A stretch of 64,000 nt of DNA, taken from contig NZ_JAKEDU010000001.1 in assembly GCF_021462405.1 (NCBI RefSeq), forward strand, positions 1 through 64,000, given 5' to 3'. Shown in pieces: positions 57,341 to 64,000 of this stretch. The position numbers and the translations under genes were made by a program. Under the pieces are notes generated by a model, which ran no database searches, was not told where the DNA came from, and was given only the letters and a program-made list of their open reading frames with translations. Within the stretch, counting starts at the first letter, position 1. The number at the start of each line of letters is the position of its first letter. This DNA is from Thermus tengchongensis. GTDB lineage: Bacteria > Deinococcota > Deinococci > Deinococcales > Thermaceae.

Positions 57341-58715
57341 GCCAACGCCAGAGTTCAGCCAAACCTCCATTACCTTCCTCCATCTGGCCCAGGACCTGGG
57401 CCTCGAGGTCCTGGTCCCCTCGGACCGCCCCGTCCTCTACCTCCTGGAGGAGGCCAGGCCCCTCCTCCCCTTGGAAGGGGCCCTCCTCCTTTTCCGCCCC
57501 GAGGGAAGCCTCTGGCGCTACCGCACCGCCAGCGGCTTTCTCCTCCCTGCTCCCGACCCGGAGCTTTTGGCCTACGCCAAGCAGGAGGGCTTAGGCGTGG
57601 CCCTCTACCCTCCCTGGCTCAAACGGGAGGAGCTGGCCAAAGCCCTGACCCTGCGCCTTTTCCACCTGGGGGCGGGTCTCGGCCTAGCCAGTCTCTTGGA
57701 CCTCTTGCTCAAGCTCCCAGAAAGGCCCTTTCTGGAGGTTCTCTACCAGGCCACCGGCCTGGCCCTGGCCTGGGTAGCCCCCTGGGGGGAGGTGCTGGGC
57801 TTCGCTGGCCCCGTGCCCCCCCAGCACCCTAAGGAGCCGGGGGAAGGGCGGGGATGGCTTTCCTTGGAGGCAGGGGAAGGCGTTCTGGTGGCCTATGGGG
57901 AGGAAGAAGGCCTGAAGCGGGCCCGGGGCCTTTTGGAGGTGGCGGCTCGGCTCCTCAAGGTGCGGGCCCTCGAGCGCTCCTTGGAGCGGATGCGGGAGGA
58001 GTCCCTGGGCGGGGCTTTGCTGGAGGGCCTCATCCTGGGGGAAGCCGAACCCGAACGCCTCTTCGCCTTCGGCTTCGCCGAGGGCGTGGAATGGGTCTTG
58101 GCCCTGGTAGAACCCCCCGCGGTGCCGGGCCGCCACCGCCTGGCGGAGGAAAGGCGGCGGGAGGCCACCTTGGAGCTAAGGCGCCGGGCGGGCACCTACC
58201 TGGACCGCCTGGGGGTGCCCTACCTCCTCACGGTGCGGGGCAACCGCCTGGCGGCCATGTGGCAGGTGCACAACCCCAAGAAGGAGGCGCAAAGCCTCCT
58301 TTCTGCCCTACCCCCGGGAAGCCGCCTGGGGTACTCTGCGGTCCACGCGGCCGGGGAGGAGGTGCAAAACGCCTACCGAGAGGCCCTCATCGCCCTCAAG
58401 GCGGCCCGGCCTGGGGAGGCCCTCTCCTTCAGCGGCCTGGATCCCGTGGCCTTTGTGCTCCTGCAGCAGTCCCCCGAGGACCTAAAGGCCCTGGTGGAGC
58501 GCTACCTGCCCCTGCCCCCCAAGCTCCTCAAGACCCTCGAGGTCTACGTCGCCTCAGGAAACGTAGAGGAGGCCGCAGGCGCTCTCCACATCCACCCCAA
58601 CACCCTGCGCTACCGCCTAAGGCGCATCGAGGCCACCTTGGGTCCCCTTTCCCGGCCCGAGGTCCTGGCCCGGGTGCACCTGGCCCTCCGCGCGCGCGAC
58701 CTGCTGGTGGGCTAA
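57339..58715 (+). CDS. PucR-family transcriptional regulator
   Basis: 458 residues from ATG 57339; the TTG 15 nt earlier lies at the -10 box and is unlikely. An N-terminal PucR-like sensing domain (about 1-115), a middle GGDEF-related/CdaR-type region (about 200-370) and the C-terminal helix-turn-helix (about 400-450: VYVASGNVEEAAGALHIHPNTLRYRLRRIEATLG) are recognisable. The family activates purine or aromatic catabolic genes in response to substrate. Divergence from hpa genes and the shared operator pair suggest it controls hpa and itself. Confidence 0.9.
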   Translation: MPTPEFSQTSITFLHLAQDLGLEVLVPSDRPVLYLLEEARPLLPLEGALLLFRPEGSLWRYRTASGFLLPAPDPELLAYAKQEGLGVALYPPWLKREELAKALTLRLFHLGAGLGLASLLDLLLKLPERPFLEVLYQATGLALAWVAPWGEVLGFAGPVPPQHPKEPGEGRGWLSLEAGEGVLVAYGEEEGLKRARGLLEVAARLLKVRALERSLERMREESLGGALLEGLILGEAEPERLFAFGFAEGVEWVLALVEPPAVPGRHRLAEERRREATLELRRRAGTYLDRLGVPYLLTVRGNRLAAMWQVHNPKKEAQSLLSALPPGSRLGYSAVHAAGEEVQNAYREALIALKAARPGEALSFSGLDPVAFVLLQQSPEDLKALVERYLPLPPKLLKTLEVYVASGNVEEAAGALHIHPNTLRYRLRRIEATLGPLSRPEVLARVHLALRARDLLVG

Positions 58716-58718
58716 GAT
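58713..58718 (+). promoter_or_regulatory. Leaderless-style -10 (TAAGAT) for the gene at 58726
   Basis: TAAGAT, overlapping the pucR stop, lies 7 nt before ATG 58726. It makes the upstream ATG at 58717 an unlikely start. Confidence 0.4.
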
Positions 58719-58725
58719 GGCAGGT

Positions 58726-59157
58726 ATGGAAAAGCTAAAGGTCCTTGGCCTGGCTTTCCTCCTCCTTATGGGCGGCGGGCTCGCCCAGACCTTGGTGGAG
58801 GCGACGGCGGTGGCGGCCCTGGCCTCGAGCCTGGACCCGGCGGTGCGCCTACCCTCGGGCACCTACAAGGCCAGAAGCCCCGAGCCCCTCCTCCAGCGCT
58901 TCCCCGAGGCCAAGGGGTACGCCCTCGAGGCCTTTGTCGCCAAGGGCATCGCCAGCCGCCTGCACGCCGCCTTCGTGCAGCAGGTGCTCACCGCCTTCGC
59001 CGCCGCGGGGTACTTCGTGGAAAGCCGGGAGGAAAAGGTGGTGGAGGGTGAGGTGCGCACCAAGTACCTGCTTAAGGACAGCCTGGGCCGGCCAGCCCTG
59101 CTTGTGGTGGTGCGTAAGGGGGAGGAGTTGGTGTACGGGTTTGGCAAGCGTAAGTGA
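58726..59157 (+). CDS. Small secreted protein of unknown function
   Basis: 143 residues. Signal peptide MEKLKVLGLAFLLLMGGGLAQ. The mature region has LEAFVAKGIASRLHAAFVQQVLTAFAAAGYF (helix pair) and a beta hairpin EEKVVEGEVRTKYLLKDSLGRPALLVVVRKGEELVYGFGKRK. No family recognised. It converges with the envelope operon. ATG 58717 in the same frame would add MAG. Confidence 0.65.
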   Translation: MEKLKVLGLAFLLLMGGGLAQTLVEATAVAALASSLDPAVRLPSGTYKARSPEPLLQRFPEAKGYALEAFVAKGIASRLHAAFVQQVLTAFAAAGYFVESREEKVVEGEVRTKYLLKDSLGRPALLVVVRKGEELVYGFGKRK

Positions 59158-59184
59158 TGCATGTCACGATATTCCACGCTTGTG

Positions 59185-59958
59185 CTAAAACTCCCCGCTC
59201 CAACTCCCGCCCCAGCGCCATACCGGCCCCGCCTTCCCCACCTCCACCCTGAGCCCCTCCCACCCGAGACCCACCCCCCAGGACCAACCTCCCCCGTAAG
59301 CGAGTCGCAAGGAGAGCCCCAAGCCCTCCGCCTGCCCGAACCACCCCAGGCCCGCCCCCAAAGGGTAGGCGGCCTCCAAAACCACCTCTCCCGGGCCCCA
59401 GGCCCAGCTCCATCCCAAAAGCCCCCTCGGCCCGGAAGCAAGCCCCATCACCTCCCCGTAAACCACCGCCTCCCCCAGGCGGGCGCTTCCCGCCAGCCCC
59501 ACCCCTCCGGGGAAGACCAGGAATTTGAGGTCCCCCCAGGCGGCCTCGGCGAACACCCCCGGGCCCCAGGCGTACCCCAGGCGGAGGCGGGCCTCGCCAT
59601 AGAGGGTGAGGAAGCCGCCCCAAACCCCCTCCACCCCACCCGCCGGGCTGGGGGCGTTCCAGGTGTAGGGAAAAAGCCGCCCCTCGCCGAAGGTATACGG
59701 GAAACGCCCCAGGGTGAGGCCCACCTCTCCCACCTCCACCGCCAGGTAAAGGCGCTCCACCGCGAGCCCCCCCTCCCCCAGGCCCGGCTGGAGGTAGGGG
59801 GCCAGGGCGTAGAAAAGCCGTCCCCCCTCCACGGGCACCGCCCCGAAAAGGCGGAGGTACGAGGTGGTCTGCCCTCCCAGGCCAAAGGCCCCCACCTCGT
59901 ACCCCTGGGCCAAGGCCGGGAACAGGACAAGCGCAAAAACCCCCACCAGCCGCCGCAT
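59185..59958 (-). CDS. Predicted outer-membrane beta-barrel protein
   Basis: 257 residues with signal peptide MRRLVGVFALVLFPALAQG. Almost the whole mature protein alternates Gly/aromatic and hydrophobic residues in short strands (GGVEGVWGGFLTLYGEARLRLGYAWG, VYGEVMGLASGPRGLLGWSWAWGPGEVVLEAAYPLGAGLGW, LSLRLAYGGGWSWGVGLGW), the pattern of a small transmembrane barrel, roughly 10-12 strands. Last gene of the leftward ABC/LolA-like operon, so it is a candidate outer-membrane partner. No sequence family recognised. Confidence 0.6.
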   Translation of the reverse strand: MRRLVGVFALVLFPALAQGYEVGAFGLGGQTTSYLRLFGAVPVEGGRLFYALAPYLQPGLGEGGLAVERLYLAVEVGEVGLTLGRFPYTFGEGRLFPYTWNAPSPAGGVEGVWGGFLTLYGEARLRLGYAWGPGVFAEAAWGDLKFLVFPGGVGLAGSARLGEAVVYGEVMGLASGPRGLLGWSWAWGPGEVVLEAAYPLGAGLGWFGQAEGLGLSLRLAYGGGWSWGVGLGWEGLRVEVGKAGPVWRWGGSWSGEF

Positions 59959-59967
59959 TTTCTGGCC

Positions 59968-60651
59968 TTAGCGCCGCTCCTCCCCCACGATGCGCCCGTC
60001 CTCCAGGCGCACGATGCGCTTCACGTGCTCCAAAAGCCTGGGGTCGTGGGTGGAGAAGAGGAAGGTAACCCCTTTTTCCTCGTTCAGGGCCTTCATGCGC
60101 TCGATGAGGGCCAGGCCCGTCTTGGAGTCCAGGTTGGCGGTGGGCTCGTCGGCCAGGACCAAAAGGGGCTCCGCCGCCAGGGCCCGGGCCACGGCCACCC
60201 GCTGTTGCTCCCCGCCGGAAAGCTGCCGGGGAAACCGCCCCGCCTTCTCCCTTAGGCCCAGGGCCGCCAGGGCCTCCATGGCCCGCCGCTCCCGCTCCGG
60301 CCGGGGAAGGCCCCGCAGTTCCAAGACGAAGGCCGCGTTCTCCAGGGCGGTGAGAACGGGCAGGAGGTTGTAGGCCTGAAACACCAGGCCAATCCTTTCC
60401 AGCCGGAAGCGGGCCCGCTCCGAGCGGGAAAGCCGGGAAAGGGCCACCCCGCCCACCCACACCTCTCCCTCCGTGGGCAGGTCCAGCCCCGAAAGAAGGT
60501 GCAGGAGGGTGCTCTTCCCGCTCCCCGAGGGCCCCACCAAGGCGGTGAACTCCCCCGGCTCCAGGGCGAGGTCCACCCCCCGCAGGGCCTCCGTTTCCAC
60601 CCCGTCCCCCCGGTACACCTTGCGCACGCCTTTGGCTTCCAAGATGGGCAT
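59968..60651 (-). CDS. ABC ATPase, LolD/MacB type
   Basis: 227 residues from ATG 60649-60651, 5 nt after GGAGG (the GTG 6 nt earlier leaves no room for the ribosome site). Walker A GPSGSGKST, IGLVFQAYNLLPVLTALEN (LolD/MacB Q-loop), signature LSGGEQQRVAVARALA, Walker B LLVLADEPTANLD and H-loop STHDPRL. Drives FtsX-type permeases in mechanotransmission rather than transport across the inner membrane. Partners are the permeases at 60661 and 62555. Confidence 0.93.
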   Translation of the reverse strand: MPILEAKGVRKVYRGDGVETEALRGVDLALEPGEFTALVGPSGSGKSTLLHLLSGLDLPTEGEVWVGGVALSRLSRSERARFRLERIGLVFQAYNLLPVLTALENAAFVLELRGLPRPERERRAMEALAALGLREKAGRFPRQLSGGEQQRVAVARALAAEPLLVLADEPTANLDSKTGLALIERMKALNEEKGVTFLFSTHDPRLLEHVKRIVRLEDGRIVGEERR

Positions 60652-60660
60652 CCTCACCTC

Positions 60661-61857
60661 CTACGGCACGTAGCGCATGGCCTCCACCGGCTCCAGCCTC
60701 GAGGCCAGCCACCCCGGCCATAAGGCCGCCAAAAGCCCCGTCCCCACCGCGTACCCCAAGGTAAGGAGGACCTCCTTCAGCGAAAGCCGCCCGTGGAGCA
60801 CCTCCGGCAGGCCAAACTCCCGGTACTGCTCCAAAATCCACTGGGGAAGGGGCAAGCGGAAGCCGTCCGCCAGCTCCAGGTGCACCAGAAGCCCGGCCCC
60901 CAGGCCCACCAAGGCAAAGACCCCCACCAGGAGGAGGCTTTCCCAGAAGACCAGGGCCATGACCCGCCGCCCGGTGAGGCCCAGGGCGGCCAAAAGCCCG
61001 AACTCCCGCACCCGTTCCACCAGGGAGAGGTAGAGGGCATTCAAGAGGATGAGCCCCCCGAGGAGGAAGAAGACGCCCACATAAAGGGCCATCACCGTGT
61101 CGTAAAGGGGCAGGATGGCGGCGTAGGCGGGGTTGGCCTCCAGCCAGGTTTCGGCCACCAGCCCCTGGAGGTGGGGCATCAGAGCGGCTTTGAGCTCCTC
61201 CAGCGGCTTGAGGTCGTAAAGCCCGAGGCCTTCCAGGCGCACCTCCAGCCGGGTCACCCGGCCCGGGGCCAGGAAGGCTTGGGCGTCGGCCAGGGGCACC
61301 ACCAGGGTGCGGGCCTCGAGGTGGGTCTCCGGCAGGTCCAAAAGCCCCACCACCCGGAAGGCGTACACCCCAAGGCCCAAGCCCCCGGGGGCGTAGGCCA
61401 CCACCTCGTCCCCCAGGCCCACCCTAAGGGCCTGGGCCAGGGCCTCGCCCAAAAGGGCCTCCCCCGGCGCCTCCGGCAGGCGGCCCGCCTTAAGGAGGTT
61501 CTTCTGCCGGGCCAAGCCCGCGGGCTCCAGACCCGTGACCACCGCGTAGCGGCTCCGCTCCCCAGCAAGGACCAGGCACCCCCCCTCCACCACCCCTTCC
61601 ACCCGCGCCCCGGAAGGGAGCGGCAGGGCGGGCGGGACGAAGGCCAGGCTCTCCAGGTCCTCCCGCTCCCCGTACCCCTCCACCCGGACCACCAGGTGCC
61701 CGGTGCGCTCCAAAAGGAGCCGGAAGAAGGCGTCAAGCCCCCCGGCGTACACCGAGAGGAAGACCAGGGAGAGGAAGACCACCAGGGCCACCACGCCCCC
61801 GGTGGTGAGGCTTCGGCCCGGGGTGCGCCACAGGTTGCGCCAGGCCAGGCGGAGCAC
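60661..61857 (-). CDS. FtsX/MacB-type ABC permease (second)
   Basis: 398 residues. N-terminal helix after LAWRNLWRTPGRSLTTGGVVALVVFLSLVFLSVYAG, a large periplasmic domain (about 45-265) and three C-terminal helices (VFFLLGGLILLNALYLSLVERVREFGLLAALGLTGRRV is the FtsX core; VLLTLGYAVGTGLLAALWPGWLASRLEPVEAMRYVP the end). Works with the LolD-like ATPase, possibly as a heterodimer with the 62555 permease. Confidence 0.9.
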   Translation of the reverse strand: MLRLAWRNLWRTPGRSLTTGGVVALVVFLSLVFLSVYAGGLDAFFRLLLERTGHLVVRVEGYGEREDLESLAFVPPALPLPSGARVEGVVEGGCLVLAGERSRYAVVTGLEPAGLARQKNLLKAGRLPEAPGEALLGEALAQALRVGLGDEVVAYAPGGLGLGVYAFRVVGLLDLPETHLEARTLVVPLADAQAFLAPGRVTRLEVRLEGLGLYDLKPLEELKAALMPHLQGLVAETWLEANPAYAAILPLYDTVMALYVGVFFLLGGLILLNALYLSLVERVREFGLLAALGLTGRRVMALVFWESLLLVGVFALVGLGAGLLVHLELADGFRLPLPQWILEQYREFGLPEVLHGRLSLKEVLLTLGYAVGTGLLAALWPGWLASRLEPVEAMRYVP

Positions 61858-62553
61858 CTAGCACCCCCTTTCCAGGTACAGCGGGCTGAAGCAGCGCTCG
61901 GGCACCGGGCCCACCTGGACCTCGGTCACCTCCACCAGGGTGCGGTAGCCCTGCCGGGTGAGGTCCTTTAGCTCTAGGGTCCTGGGCAAGTAGGCTCCGT
62001 CTAAGCGCTGGTAGCTCCCCAGCCGGAGCTCCCGCACCGCCTGCCCCCGCTGGTCGTAGTAGAGGACGCGCTCGATGAAACCCTCCTTGAGGTACACCTC
62101 CACCCGGCCGTACGGGGTGGGCGCGCCAGGCTTTGGCATAAGGCGCAGGGTGCCTCCTTCCTCGGTCACCTGGAAAAGCTCCTCCAGATCCCGCCCCATG
62201 AGGTCCTGGTAGGTGAGGTCCGATCCCAAAAACCGCTCGCTCCTGCCCGAAGGCGGCAGGCGCAGGGTGCGGCCCAGGCGGGGGTCATAGAGGTAGAGGT
62301 CCTGGCCCAGGGAGAGGAAGGCCATCCCCGCCTCCGCCTTGGGCTCCAGGACCCGGAGGTGGGCCCGCTCGCCATCGGTGTAGACCCTAAGGCGGTAGGT
62401 GCGGCTGGACCCAGGCCGCTCCACCGTGAGCGCGTAGACCGCCTGGTGGGCAGGCCCCCGCAGGCGGTCCAAAGCGGACTTGAGCTTCTCCAGGGGGCTT
62501 TGCCCCAGGGCGAAGGCCGCAAGGGCCAAAAGAAGGATGCCAAACCGCTTCAT
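61858..62553 (-). CDS. LolA-like outer-membrane lipoprotein-sorting family protein
   Basis: 231 residues, signal peptide MKRFGILLLALAAFALGQ. LolA/DUF4292-like fold of antiparallel strands: YALTVERPGSSRTYRLRVYTDGERAHLRVLEPKAEAGMAFLSLGQDLYLYDP, then SDLTYQDLMGRDLEELF and VEVYLKEGFIERVLYYDQRGQAVRELRL. Such proteins carry lipids or lipoproteins through the periplasm. Sandwiched between two FtsX-type permease genes with 0-1 nt gaps, implying that it hands cargo on from them. Confidence 0.85.
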   Translation of the reverse strand: MKRFGILLLALAAFALGQSPLEKLKSALDRLRGPAHQAVYALTVERPGSSRTYRLRVYTDGERAHLRVLEPKAEAGMAFLSLGQDLYLYDPRLGRTLRLPPSGRSERFLGSDLTYQDLMGRDLEELFQVTEEGGTLRLMPKPGAPTPYGRVEVYLKEGFIERVLYYDQRGQAVRELRLGSYQRLDGAYLPRTLELKDLTRQGYRTLVEVTEVQVGPVPERCFSPLYLERGC

Positions 62554-62554
62554 C

Positions 62555-63745
62555 TCACTCCCCCTTCAGGTAGCGGGTGGGCTCCAGGGCAAGAACCAGC
62601 CGGCCCGGGAAGAGGAGGGCCAAGAGAGCGGAAAGGCCCACCACCATGGCGGCGTAGAGGGCGTAGACCGGGCGCAGGGCGGTATAAAGGTGCTCGGAAA
62701 GCCCCGACTCCGGCAAAAGCTCCACGGAAAGGCGCATGAGGGGACCGAAGACGTCGTGGGTGGAGGTGTACCAGAGGAGGGCGTAGCCTAGGAGGAGGCC
62801 CAGGAGGAGGCCCAGGCCGCTGGCCAGGGCGGCCTCGAGGGCCACCTGAGCCGCCAGGCGGAAGGGGGAAAGCCCCAGGCTCTCCGCCACCGCGAACTCC
62901 CTAAGCCTTTCCCGCACGCTCACGTAGGTGGTGCTCACCACGGCGATGGCCGCCAGAAGCATGAAAAGGCTCAGGAGGGGCACGTAGAAGAGGCGGCTAG
63001 CCTCGTAGTCCGCACGGATGGGACCCATGAGCTCCCACACTCCTCGAGCACGAAGCCCCTCCGGCAAAGCCTGGTTCAGGGCCTTGGCCACCCCCTCCTC
63101 CTTCCCCCGGGGCACCTTCAGGGCCAGGTGGGTGGCCACAATCTCTCTCCCGGAAAGCCTCTGGGCATCCTCCAGGTGCAGGTAAACCCCGCCGAAATCC
63201 ACATTCCCCACCCCAGCCCGCACCAGGCCCACCACCAAAAGGCCCAGGGCCTCCTTCCCCGTCTCCACCACCAACCTCTCCCCCACCCGCACATCCAGCC
63301 GCTCCGCCAGGCGGTGGCCCAGGACCACCTCCCCCGGCCCCTGAAGCCACCGCCCCTCCCCCACCCTGAAGGGCACGCGGGAAAGGACCTTTTCCCCTTG
63401 GGGGTCCACCCCCAGGACCACGCCCCCCTGCATCCGGTAGGGGGAGCGGAGGAGGGCGTAAAGGGAAAGCCTGGGCGTGGCCGCCTGCACCAGAGGGTGG
63501 GCCACCGCCGGCAGCTCTCGGAAGCCGTTTTCCGGGTCTGGGTCCTGCCACCAAACCTCCCGGGCCACCACCACCGGGGCCTCCACGTACTCGGCGTAGG
63601 CCTCCACCAGGCTCTCCCCGTAACCATCCAGGAAGCCAAACAGGAAGAGCACGGCCACGGTCACGTAGATCACCACCAGGGAAAGCAGGGTGGTGCGCCG
63701 CCTCTGCCGGAGCACGTTGCGCCAGGCTAGCCTGAGTAGGCTCAT
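62555..63745 (-). CDS. FtsX/MacB-type ABC permease (first)
   Basis: 396 residues of the same architecture as the 60661 product: LLRLAWRNVLRQRRRTTLLSLVVIYVTVAVLFLFGFLDGYG at the N-terminus, a periplasmic domain (about 45-260), then LFMLLAAIAVVSTTYVSVRERLREFAVAESLGLSPFRLAAQVALEAALASGLGL and a final RLVLALEPTRYLKGE. The two permeases are similar but clearly diverged, suggesting a LolC/LolE-like pair. The start overlaps the regulator stop by 4 nt. Confidence 0.9.
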   Translation of the reverse strand: MSLLRLAWRNVLRQRRRTTLLSLVVIYVTVAVLFLFGFLDGYGESLVEAYAEYVEAPVVVAREVWWQDPDPENGFRELPAVAHPLVQAATPRLSLYALLRSPYRMQGGVVLGVDPQGEKVLSRVPFRVGEGRWLQGPGEVVLGHRLAERLDVRVGERLVVETGKEALGLLVVGLVRAGVGNVDFGGVYLHLEDAQRLSGREIVATHLALKVPRGKEEGVAKALNQALPEGLRARGVWELMGPIRADYEASRLFYVPLLSLFMLLAAIAVVSTTYVSVRERLREFAVAESLGLSPFRLAAQVALEAALASGLGLLLGLLLGYALLWYTSTHDVFGPLMRLSVELLPESGLSEHLYTALRPVYALYAAMVVGLSALLALLFPGRLVLALEPTRYLKGE

Positions 63746-64000
63746 CCCCCCTCCGAAAACCTCTCCAGGAGCTTGGGAAGTTCCCGCTCAAAAAAGGCGT
63801 AAAGCTCCCGCATCTCCCGAAGCCTCTCCCCCTTGGCTTCCCCCACCAGGGCCAGGCCCTTTTCCGCCTGCTCCCGGTAAAGGGAAAGGGCCCTGACCTT
63901 TTCCAAAAGGAGCCGCCGCCAGGCCCCCGGGCGCACGGCGTACCGGTCCGCCCGCTCCCCCGGGCGGCGCAGGCGCTCCACCAGCTGCAACCGGGTGAGG
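63742..64000 (-). CDS. GbsR/MarR-type regulator, C-terminal part (partial)
   Basis: The frame runs off the right edge; 85 complete codons are visible. LTRLQLVERLRRPGERADRYAVRPGAW matches the wing region of GbsR/MarR-type regulators (L..W.LVRRVWxPGDRKDYY-like), followed by a helical C-terminus (LLLEKVRALSLYREQAEKGL, LREMRELYAFFERELPKLLERF). It is the first visible gene of the envelope operon and probably controls it. Identification rests on this fragment only. Confidence 0.6.
   Translation of the reverse strand, partial: LTRLQLVERLRRPGERADRYAVRPGAWRRLLLEKVRALSLYREQAEKGLALVGEAKGERLREMRELYAFFERELPKLLERFSEGG

Noticed and set aside
1-64000. tRNA, rRNA, CRISPR arrays and phage genes
   Set aside because: The few intergenic gaps were read on both strands; no cloverleaf, spacer-repeat array or phage module was seen.

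Overview
The window looks like a chromosomal segment of a Thermus species. This is inferred from the very high GC with G/C-ending codons, tightly overlapping ATGA/GTGA gene junctions, several starts with a -10 box 6-7 nt upstream (leaderless style), a 4-hydroxyphenylacetate HpaB/HpaC pair and a PaaR-type operator matching the consensus known from T. thermophilus HB8. No rRNA, tRNA or CRISPR array was seen. Nearly all of the sequence is coding.

Layout. 1-498: end of an IS630-type insertion sequence that abuts the stop codon of a secreted GH13 amylase/neopullulanase-like gene (498-2636). 2803-3489: glutamine-amidotransferase-like hydrolase. 3585-9071: a damaged two-component/cytochrome region. 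It has a small secreted protein whose end is fused out of frame to the ATPase half of a histidine kinase, then a DUF5666-like lipoprotein, YceI-like protein, pentaheme cytochrome, membrane protein, a doubly broken OmpR-type regulator, an intact kinase and a second DUF5666-like protein. Three promoters here carry 11-bp-phased TTYAC direct repeats.

9083-19913: a peptidoglycan (MurNAc/GlcNAc) recycling region. A leftward operon encodes a serine hydrolase, MurQ, NagZ, a sugar ABC importer and a LysA-like decarboxylase. A rightward operon encodes GNAT, a NagR-like GntR regulator, AnmK and NagA. 19910-23345 adds a peptide ABC importer that could bring in murein peptides. 23417-37814 is a dense uptake and catabolic region: SDR, M20 amidohydrolase, second peptide importer, a Tat-signal cyclase-family hydrolase, AhpD-like protein, SsuABC-like importer, TRAP importer, MBL hydrolase, PxpA, and an oppositely oriented TAXI binding protein.

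37891-40491: pyruvate phosphate dikinase. 40592-44002: an accessory stretch with a truncated MFS gene, two lipoprotein genes that share an unusual promoter architecture, a gene remnant and hairpins. 44201-51015: a branched-chain/aromatic-type ABC importer (with a LivM-LivG fusion) coupled to PaaI, PaaK and an FlK-like thioesterase, under a PaaR-type operator. 51120-57194: 4-hydroxyphenylacetate (homoprotocatechuate) meta-cleavage genes hpaD, C, B, E, G and a DapA-family aldolase, divergent from a PucR-type regulator (57339-58715); paired inverted repeats lie between them. 58726-64000: a small secreted protein and a leftward envelope operon (GbsR/MarR-like regulator, two FtsX/MacB permeases, LolA-like protein, ATPase, predicted outer-membrane barrel).

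The most novel-looking signals are the two families of 11-bp-phased promoter repeats (3.5-4.8 kb and 41/44 kb), the paired operator of the hpa/pucR region, the LysA-like enzyme inside the murein recycling operon, and the LolA-like/double-permease/barrel operon.
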